DNA of 10,554 bases from contig USIY01000062.1 of the NCBI GenBank assembly GCA_900554845.1, positions 1 through 10,554 of the forward strand, read 5' to 3'. Every line of letters starts with the position of its first letter. Position 1 is the stretch's first letter. Below are positions 5,950 to 10,554 of this stretch, one piece after another. The notes under the pieces are model-generated. The model saw only the letters and a list, made by a program, of their open reading frames with translations, had not been told where the DNA came from and did not search any database. Both the position numbers and the translations under genes were made by a program. This DNA comes from an uncultured Bacteroidales bacterium (lineage in GTDB: Bacteria > Bacteroidota > Bacteroidia > Bacteroidales > Muribaculaceae).

Positions 5950-7724
5950 GAAGCGGTGCAAATGCTTTGGAAGATGCCTTTTGCCGTGCTTACACCTGTG
6001 CAGAGGCTATTGAGAAGTTCCTTGCCAGAAGTCTTGCCCCGCTTAATGAGCCGGGTACATACGCATTAACCGGTGAAACAAAAATGACTGTTGCCATTGA
6101 CAGCGACAGGCAGGTTGCATGGTGTAATGACAGCGATGTGCCGAGAAATGCGTTCAATCTTGTCAGGCACTATCGTTTTGGAGAACTTGATGCGAGCGTA
6201 AAGGACAGGACTGCTATAAAACGTCTCCCCTCCTACAAAGCGATGCTCAAACTTTGCCGTGAGGATGTTGCCGTAAGAAAGAATCTGATACATGGCATCG
6301 GGGGACATGAGACTAATGATACTGATGACTGGGAGTTGAAGTTGACCCTGAACGATAATAACCAGATTGAGAAAACCGGGCAGAATATCAAACTGATTCT
6401 GCTTAATGATACCAAACTGTCGAAAGTCCGTTTTGACCGCTTCACAAAGCGGGATATAACGCAATGTCCGGACTTCTGCAACGAGCGCGACAACCGTATT
6501 GATGATGAATCAATCGGAAAGATCTGCCTTTATTTTGAAAATCAATATGGGTTGCAACTGTCACAACCGCGTATCCTTGAAATGCTGAAAACGACCTCAA
6601 AGGAGCGAGGTTTCAATCCAGTACAGAATTTCATCATGTCAGACAGTTGGGATTATGTCGAGCGCATTGACACTGTGGTTATACGCTACCTCGGAGCCGA
6701 GAACACTCCACTGACACGTGCGCAAACTCGTAAATGGATGATTGGTGCCGTGGCGCGTGCATTCGCTCCCGGTTGCAAGTTCGATCACATCCTCACGTTC
6801 ACCGGGCCACAGGGTGTCGGAAAGAGTACATTTCTCAGTATCATTGCCGGTGACTGGTTTTCCGATTCATTCTCATTCGCGCATGATGACAAGACGAAAA
6901 TCGAGGACATAACCGGAGCATGGATTGTGGAAATCTCCGAGCTTAATGGCATGAAGCGTGCGCATGACGCCGAGGCAGCCAAAGCATTTCTCAGTCGTGT
7001 GCGTGATGACGTGCGTCCGGCATACGCCCGTAAGAGTGAGTCTATCCCTCGGAGCAATGTATTCGCAGCCACAACCAACGAGACGGAATTTCTGCAAAGT
7101 TGCAACGGCAACCGCCGTTGGTGGATAATCCCCATAAAAGGAAATGGCGAGGTCACGGACTGGATTGATGAGCTGAAAGCCGAGGTGCCACAACTGTGGG
7201 CCGAGGCACATCATTATTACATGCTCAATGAACCGCTGTATCTTCCTTCCGAACTGGAGAACGCCGCGAATCAACGTCAGGCGGAATATACCACCGCCGC
7301 TGGAGATGAACTGCTTGAGGAGATTGAGGCATTTCTCAATCGTCCTGTGCCGACGTCATACGCCGGTTGGCCTTTGTCTCGCCGTTTACAATGGCAACAA
7401 TGGGCGGTGGATTCTTCATCGTATCTTGATGACCAATATAAGCAGATTGGTACAGAACCACTGTTGATTGTCTCTCCGAAAATGATCAAGCGGGAATTGC
7501 CAAACGACACCATACGGACATCCTACCGCTACTCATCGCAATACATAAATTCGCTGATGGAGCATATCTCAGGATGGGAACGTTCGGAAAAGGAGAAACT
7601 ATCGGGTATGCACCCAGACTACTGCGGTGCGGACGGACGAGTGAAACGCCCCTGGGTACGGAGCAATATGCCTGTCAATCCTTCTCTGCTCGATTTCAGC
7701 CAAACTGAAGACAACCCATTCTGA
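5946..7724 (+). CDS. VapE/VirE-family P-loop ATPase, probable replicative helicase of the element
   Basis: The 592-residue protein carries a virulence-associated E (PF05272-type) domain from about residue 129. It opens with the family's WELKLTLN...N..LIL.ND pattern, then FNPVQNFIMSDSWDYVERID (W235, E239, R240) and a YLGAENTPLTRAQ segment. The ATPase core shows Walker A GPQGVGKST at 287-295, a Walker B-like WIVEISEL at 326-333, a sensor ATTNE at 375-379 and RRWW at 390-393. In phages and satellites these proteins act as AAA+/SF3-like helicases for replication. The N-terminal 128 residues show no primase or polymerase motif that I recognise. The start overlaps the upstream HTH gene by 4 bp, implying coupled expression and perhaps a complex in which the HTH protein loads the helicase. 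Confidence 0.9.
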   Translation: MRSGANALEDAFCRAYTCAEAIEKFLARSLAPLNEPGTYALTGETKMTVAIDSDRQVAWCNDSDVPRNAFNLVRHYRFGELDASVKDRTAIKRLPSYKAMLKLCREDVAVRKNLIHGIGGHETNDTDDWELKLTLNDNNQIEKTGQNIKLILLNDTKLSKVRFDRFTKRDITQCPDFCNERDNRIDDESIGKICLYFENQYGLQLSQPRILEMLKTTSKERGFNPVQNFIMSDSWDYVERIDTVVIRYLGAENTPLTRAQTRKWMIGAVARAFAPGCKFDHILTFTGPQGVGKSTFLSIIAGDWFSDSFSFAHDDKTKIEDITGAWIVEISELNGMKRAHDAEAAKAFLSRVRDDVRPAYARKSESIPRSNVFAATTNETEFLQSCNGNRRWWIIPIKGNGEVTDWIDELKAEVPQLWAEAHHYYMLNEPLYLPSELENAANQRQAEYTTAAGDELLEEIEAFLNRPVPTSYAGWPLSRRLQWQQWAVDSSSYLDDQYKQIGTEPLLIVSPKMIKRELPNDTIRTSYRYSSQYINSLMEHISGWERSEKEKLSGMHPDYCGADGRVKRPWVRSNMPVNPSLLDFSQTEDNPF

Positions 7725-7737
7725 CCCAACCGACCCA

Positions 7738-7845
7738 AATGTCCCTTTAACTCCAATCAACCTTACAAAAGGGAAATAGAATATTATGGTTGAGCATCAA
7801 AATATTCTGTAACGTTTGGAGATTTTCGTGGGTCATTGGGACATT
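7738..7845. repeat. Inverted repeats in the VapE-toprim intergenic region
   Basis: Two nested inverted repeats occupy the gap before the toprim-like gene. AATGTCCC (7738-7745) pairs with GGGACATT (7838-7845), and inside them AGAATATT (7778-7785) pairs with AATATTCT (7801-7808) across 15 bp. Further CCCAA and TGGGTC sequences surround the outer arms. No convincing terminator T-run or consensus promoter is visible. They could be operators or part of a replication origin. Confidence 0.4.
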
Positions 7846-7883
7846 CGGGACAAGCTGTTATAAATCTCAAATTTTACAAGAAT

Positions 7884-8948
7884 ATGAATAAACCTATTTC
7901 TGCGATGGAGTTTGACTCCATCATTCCTGTCGATGATGTCTGCATGGCTATCGGCCTCGTTTGCCAGTCGCAACGTCGCGCACTCCGACATTATCTATTG
8001 CCCGACGGTGGCGAGCTGACCGTTAACACCGCCCGTAATGAATGGGCAATCAAGAATCCGGACTCGTTCGGTTCTGCCTCCGATTTGGTACGAAAGTTAG
8101 GTATTGCACACGGCGATGACTTCTCGAAAGCAATACAAATGGTTGAAAAACTATATTCGGAGCGGGAGAATTTGCCATCGCAATTTCCATACACTCCTAT
8201 TAGCCGCCCTGTTTGGGATTTTACAGAAACCTGTCACCCAAAAGATACCGGTATCGGAAGTATGATAACTCGCATCGGACTTTCCATGAATACTGTTCGG
8301 CTCTTCTCCCTTGAAGGTTCGTTGCCGAAAGCCAAAGGCAAAGGTTCAGAACGTGTCATTGCGTTTCGGTGTGGGGAAGATTCGGACAATTTCCTCGCGT
8401 TCAACGGCAAATCATTCCGACAAATAGGAGAATCTGGAATGACAGTATTTGGCGAGCGGCGTAAAGATCAGGTCTGCATGGTGTATGAAAATCCGCTCGA
8501 CTTCATGGCTCTTATGGAGTCTGTCGAACGTAACGGTGTATATCCCGTGATGGCTCGTCGCTACCATATCATTCTCAATGGCAGAAAATGTATCCGCGAG
8601 GCTTGCGAGTATCTGAAAGCCAATCCCGATTTTCTTGAAGTGCGATGTTTTATGCCTGCTACGGAAGCCGGGACACGTCTGTTCGCGGCCATAAATGATG
8701 CCGTCAAAGGCACCGCCATCAATCGTTCAGACCTGTATCGTGGCTATGGTTCCTTGCTTGGAAGATATGCTCTGAAAGTACCGGAAAGTTTCCGGAAATG
8801 GAAGGAGGCACAGCGCGTTCAATCCGTAAAAGCCGATGAGCGGATTGTCCGACAATCCGAACCGAAGCCGATGGTTACACATACCCCGACGCTCGGTGAG
8901 AAAAAGAGTGCGGTAATCGACCGCAAGGATGGAGGATTGAAGTTATGA
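7884..8948 (+). CDS. Toprim-domain, DnaG-primase-like protein with degenerate active site
   Basis: The 354-residue product follows the layout of Bacteroidetes element-borne toprim proteins. An N-terminal region resembles the CHC2 domain of DnaG (ELTVNTARNEWAIKN...GSASDLVRKLGI) but lacks its zinc-binding Cys/His set. A toprim fold then carries the conserved glutamate in VYENPLDF (E202). Where active primases have a D-x-D-x-x-G acidic motif, the sequence is PATEAG (258-263), so both metal-binding aspartates appear replaced by Pro and Thr. It therefore probably cannot synthesise primers alone and may be a structural or DNA-binding partner. The ATG at 7884 is preferred over an in-frame TTG at 7836, which would start inside an inverted repeat. 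It lies between the VapE helicase and the mobilization genes; its C-terminal about 50 residues look disordered and basic. Confidence 0.78.
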   Translation: MNKPISAMEFDSIIPVDDVCMAIGLVCQSQRRALRHYLLPDGGELTVNTARNEWAIKNPDSFGSASDLVRKLGIAHGDDFSKAIQMVEKLYSERENLPSQFPYTPISRPVWDFTETCHPKDTGIGSMITRIGLSMNTVRLFSLEGSLPKAKGKGSERVIAFRCGEDSDNFLAFNGKSFRQIGESGMTVFGERRKDQVCMVYENPLDFMALMESVERNGVYPVMARRYHIILNGRKCIREACEYLKANPDFLEVRCFMPATEAGTRLFAAINDAVKGTAINRSDLYRGYGSLLGRYALKVPESFRKWKEAQRVQSVKADERIVRQSEPKPMVTHTPTLGEKKSAVIDRKDGGLKL

Positions 8949-9154
8949 GGTGCTTGTATTTCTCTTGGATTCGAGTGGCTCTGCAAGATGTGTTTTTGTC
9001 AGACACTCCGCTGTCTCTCCGGCCCGAAAAAACACCCTTGCAAGGGGAAACCCCTCGACCCGATTTGTCTGACATACGATTTGTGAAACCTGCGGTTTCG
9101 TGCCGAGCAAACCCAGCCATAAATGAATGCCGTTGTAGGAAAATCGTCTGACAT
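8949..9154. other. Candidate origin of transfer (oriT) with clustered palindromes
   Basis: This segment before the relaxase gene is crowded with symmetry. TGTCAGACA (8997-9005) and its perfect inverse TGTCTGACA (9066-9074) flank a 12-bp palindrome CCCTTGCAAGGG (9035-9046), which overlaps a GGGG-AAA-CCCC hairpin (9044-9054). GTCTGACAT recurs as a direct copy at 9146-9154, inside the relaxase start. CGATTTGT is repeated at 9061 and 9077, and GAAACC-TGC-GGTTTC (9085-9099) is another hairpin. Inverted repeats immediately 5' of a relaxase gene are the usual place and form of an oriT. The nic site cannot be assigned from sequence alone. Confidence 0.6.
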
Positions 9155-10136
9155 TACACATAGTCTGAGCTATGCACAGAATCATGGGAAGGACGGCTCA
9201 ATTCTATTGGCTAACTTCACCGACTTGTCGGCGACTCCGGCTGAACAAGCCGCTGATTGGCTTGCCACCGCGAATAATTACAGGACGCAATGCTATACGA
9301 TTATCATCTCTTTCACACCGGAAGAAACAGCCCTTCTTCGATCAATGCCTGACAATGGACGCGATAAGATGAGGACTATTATCGGTGACTTTCTCGATGA
9401 GCTTTCGGCACGAGGCAATGATGTTTCGGAATGTCCGTATATCGTTGCCAGGCATGACAATACGGATAACGAGCATTATCACATCGTAATCCGAACTACC
9501 GATGTCAACGGCAAGCGCTTTCGTGATAATTTCATCAACAAGAACGCCAACCGTGCGGCCGCCTGTATTGCATTGAGGTACGGACTTGAAGCACCAAAGA
9601 AAGCAGCCGAGCGGGAGAAGGCTCATCAGGACGCTGAGGTACGGAGGAAGAAAGAACGGACACGCCGTAAGCACAAACCATCTGATTCTCAATCTCAGAT
9701 TGATGAACGTATGCGCCGCAAGAGAGCAGTAGAGGAAGCCAAAAAGCGCAAAGCCCGGTTGAAATATGTCATCGAAAAGGCCGCACGCGACTCTCCGGAT
9801 TTTATAGGAGCATTGGCATCAGAGGGGTTGACACTCCTTCATGACCCGAAGAAAGGGCTATGTGTCAGAATGGTTGACTCCAACGGCAAAGAGCGTCAGT
9901 ATAGTTTGCAGAAAGATCTTGGCATTGACACGAGTATTCTCCCTGTTGCTGTTTTGGCTCCTTCTCCCTCAAAGCAATTTCAGCCAACTTATTCTCCCTC
10001 TAAGTCAAAGCATAATTCGGGAATAAAAGATGCTCCATCCGGCAGTTCTCGTAATGCCGAGCATGAGATTCGAGACAGTCATAGTTCCGATGACCTTGAT
10101 GAAGAATGGAAACACCGGAACGGCTACAAAATGTAA
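9123..10136 (+). CDS. MobA/VirD2-type relaxase (mobilization nuclease)
   Basis: The protein should nick oriT and pilot the transferred strand through a phosphotyrosine link. The N-terminal relaxase domain (about 1-160) has candidate nucleophile Y17 (SLSYAQN) and the histidine triad H111, H118, H120 in RHDNTDNEHYHIVI, followed by DVNGKRFRDN. This matches the MobA/VirD2 layout (PF03432-type), including the GNDVSECPYIVARHD approach to the triad. A very basic helical stretch (about 165-215) and a Ser-rich tail follow, consistent with DNA or coupling-protein contacts. At 337 residues it is short but normal for Bacteroidetes mobilizable elements. Key residues are all present. The ATG at 9123 fits the start of the domain; a candidate oriT repeat lies within its first codons. 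It is followed 18 bp later by a mobC-type gene. Confidence 0.88.
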   Translation: MNAVVGKSSDITHSLSYAQNHGKDGSILLANFTDLSATPAEQAADWLATANNYRTQCYTIIISFTPEETALLRSMPDNGRDKMRTIIGDFLDELSARGNDVSECPYIVARHDNTDNEHYHIVIRTTDVNGKRFRDNFINKNANRAAACIALRYGLEAPKKAAEREKAHQDAEVRRKKERTRRKHKPSDSQSQIDERMRRKRAVEEAKKRKARLKYVIEKAARDSPDFIGALASEGLTLLHDPKKGLCVRMVDSNGKERQYSLQKDLGIDTSILPVAVLAPSPSKQFQPTYSPSKSKHNSGIKDAPSGSSRNAEHEIRDSHSSDDLDEEWKHRNGYKM

Positions 10137-10154
10137 AACTCTAAAATTCAGAAT

Positions 10155-10541
10155 ATGAAGAAACAACCGTCCGCATTGCAACGAAGCAAGCGCAAAGAAA
10201 ACAACCCAGTAGAGAACCTATCGGAACGCATAACATTCCGACTGTCACGCTCCGAGCGCGAGACTTTGGAGGCGAAAGCGAATGAGCGAGGCATAAAATT
10301 GAGCCATATTTGCCGACTGATTGTCATGCGGCGCAAGATACCTGACCGTTCACATGAAACGCGCCTGTGGCTCCGTGACATCATCGGCATGAAGAACAAT
10401 CTCAACCAGATAGCGCGCCACGTCAACACTCAGAAACAATGCGACCAATGGGCTATTGATGCGCTGAAATACATAGCGACCGAACTCTCAAAAGCAAAAC
10501 AATCAATCACAAACAATAACGACAATGAGCAATCCATTTGA
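10155..10541 (+). CDS. MobC-type plasmid mobilization relaxosome protein
   Basis: The 128-residue protein contains a ribbon-helix-helix segment (SERITFRLSRSERETLEAKANERG at about residues 23-46, then SHICRLIVMRRKIP) and the MobC signature IIGMKNNLNQIARHVN. MobC proteins bind next to nic, open the DNA and help the relaxase. It follows the relaxase gene by 18 bp and overlaps the next gene by 17 bp, so the three form one mobilization operon. The N terminus is basic (KKQPSALQRSKRKEN). In many elements the small accessory gene precedes the relaxase; here it follows it. Confidence 0.88.
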   Translation: MKKQPSALQRSKRKENNPVENLSERITFRLSRSERETLEAKANERGIKLSHICRLIVMRRKIPDRSHETRLWLRDIIGMKNNLNQIARHVNTQKQCDQWAIDALKYIATELSKAKQSITNNNDNEQSI

Positions 10542-10554
10542 CAATGTACCATCC
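10525..10554 (+). CDS. Start of a further mobilization-region gene, truncated by window edge
   Basis: An ATG at 10525 opens a frame reading MSNPFDNVPS with no stop before the window ends. It overlaps the mobC-type gene by 17 bp in another frame, an arrangement typical of translational coupling. Only ten codons are visible, so the product cannot be identified. Context makes a third mobilization protein or coupling partner likely. Confidence 0.5.
   Translation, partial: MSNPFDNVPS

Larger units (their letters stand above)
2234..10554 (+). mobile_element. Integrative and mobilizable element inserted at mnmE 3' end (left part)
   Basis: From the mnmE stop to the window edge all genes are on the plus strand and of mobile type: excisionase-like HTH protein, tyrosine integrase, VapE helicase, toprim-like protein, relaxase and MobC. 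The base composition drops from G+C-rich to more A+T-rich at the end of mnmE. Such a module without type IV secretion genes is typical of Bacteroidetes mobilizable transposons or IMEs that use a helper conjugative element. The right boundary is not in the window, so complete size and cargo are unknown. The left boundary is inferred from the composition change and from precedent for integration in this gene. Confidence 0.82.

Noticed and set aside
5946..7724. Interpretation as a phage satellite (PICI-like) because of integrase plus VapE
   Set aside because: A relaxase, a MobC protein and an oriT-like region point to conjugative mobilization, and no capsid-interference or packaging gene is seen.
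7836..7883. TTG upstream start for the toprim-like protein
   Set aside because: It would begin inside an inverted repeat and add sixteen residues with no family likeness; the ATG at 7884 fits better.
8945..9151. 68-residue ORF starting at an ATGA overlap with the toprim-like stop
   Set aside because: The overlap looks like coupling, but the frame runs across the palindrome cluster, has no recognisable pattern and ends inside the relaxase gene. It is kept only as a remote possibility.
2252..10554. Cargo such as resistance, toxin-antitoxin or defence genes
   Set aside because: Each large gap and gene was examined and none shows motifs of these families; cargo could lie to the right of the window.

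Overview
The window looks like Bacteroidales DNA, possibly a gut commensal such as a Muribaculaceae member; the family is a guess. The reasons are Bacteroidetes-type mobilization genes and integrase, starts without clear Shine-Dalgarno sequences, and a promoter-like TAnnTTTG motif. It divides in two. Positions 1-2251 are visibly G+C-rich chromosomal DNA: the 3' part of a secreted-type DNA/RNA non-specific endonuclease gene, overlapping a complete mnmE (tRNA-modifying GTPase). From the last codons of mnmE onward the base composition falls and every gene is of mobile-element type, through to the right edge.

The second part (about 2234-10554) reads as the left portion of an integrative and mobilizable element inserted at the 3' end of mnmE, the same target gene that SGI1-type islands use in Enterobacteria. 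From the junction inward there are two hairpins (at least one a likely terminator), a striking array of five GTTCA-like units at an exact 10-bp period, a zinc-knuckle/triple-HTH excisionase-like gene, and a tyrosine integrase gene ending at a strong terminator. Next come a two-TM membrane protein of unknown function, a small coiled-coil/HTH protein translationally coupled to a VapE-family P-loop helicase, and a DnaG-like toprim protein whose catalytic DxD is replaced by PxT. A palindrome-rich intergenic stretch that is a good oriT candidate follows. Then come a MobA/VirD2-type relaxase, a MobC-type relaxosome accessory protein, and the first ten codons of another mobilization-region gene. The right end (attR) and any cargo lie beyond the window.

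Inferred working model: the integrase and HTH protein excise the element. The HTH/VapE/toprim-like set supports its replication. Relaxase plus MobC nick oriT so that a co-resident conjugative element can transfer it. No type IV secretion genes are visible, so autonomous conjugation is not supported here.

The least ordinary signals are non-coding: the 10-bp-phased GTTCA array beside the attachment site, and a 46-bp GGTTAT/ATAACC dyad present twice with identical internal spacing, each just upstream of an element gene encoding a DNA-binding protein. I did not find a clear previously undescribed system such as a new defence or RNA-guided module.
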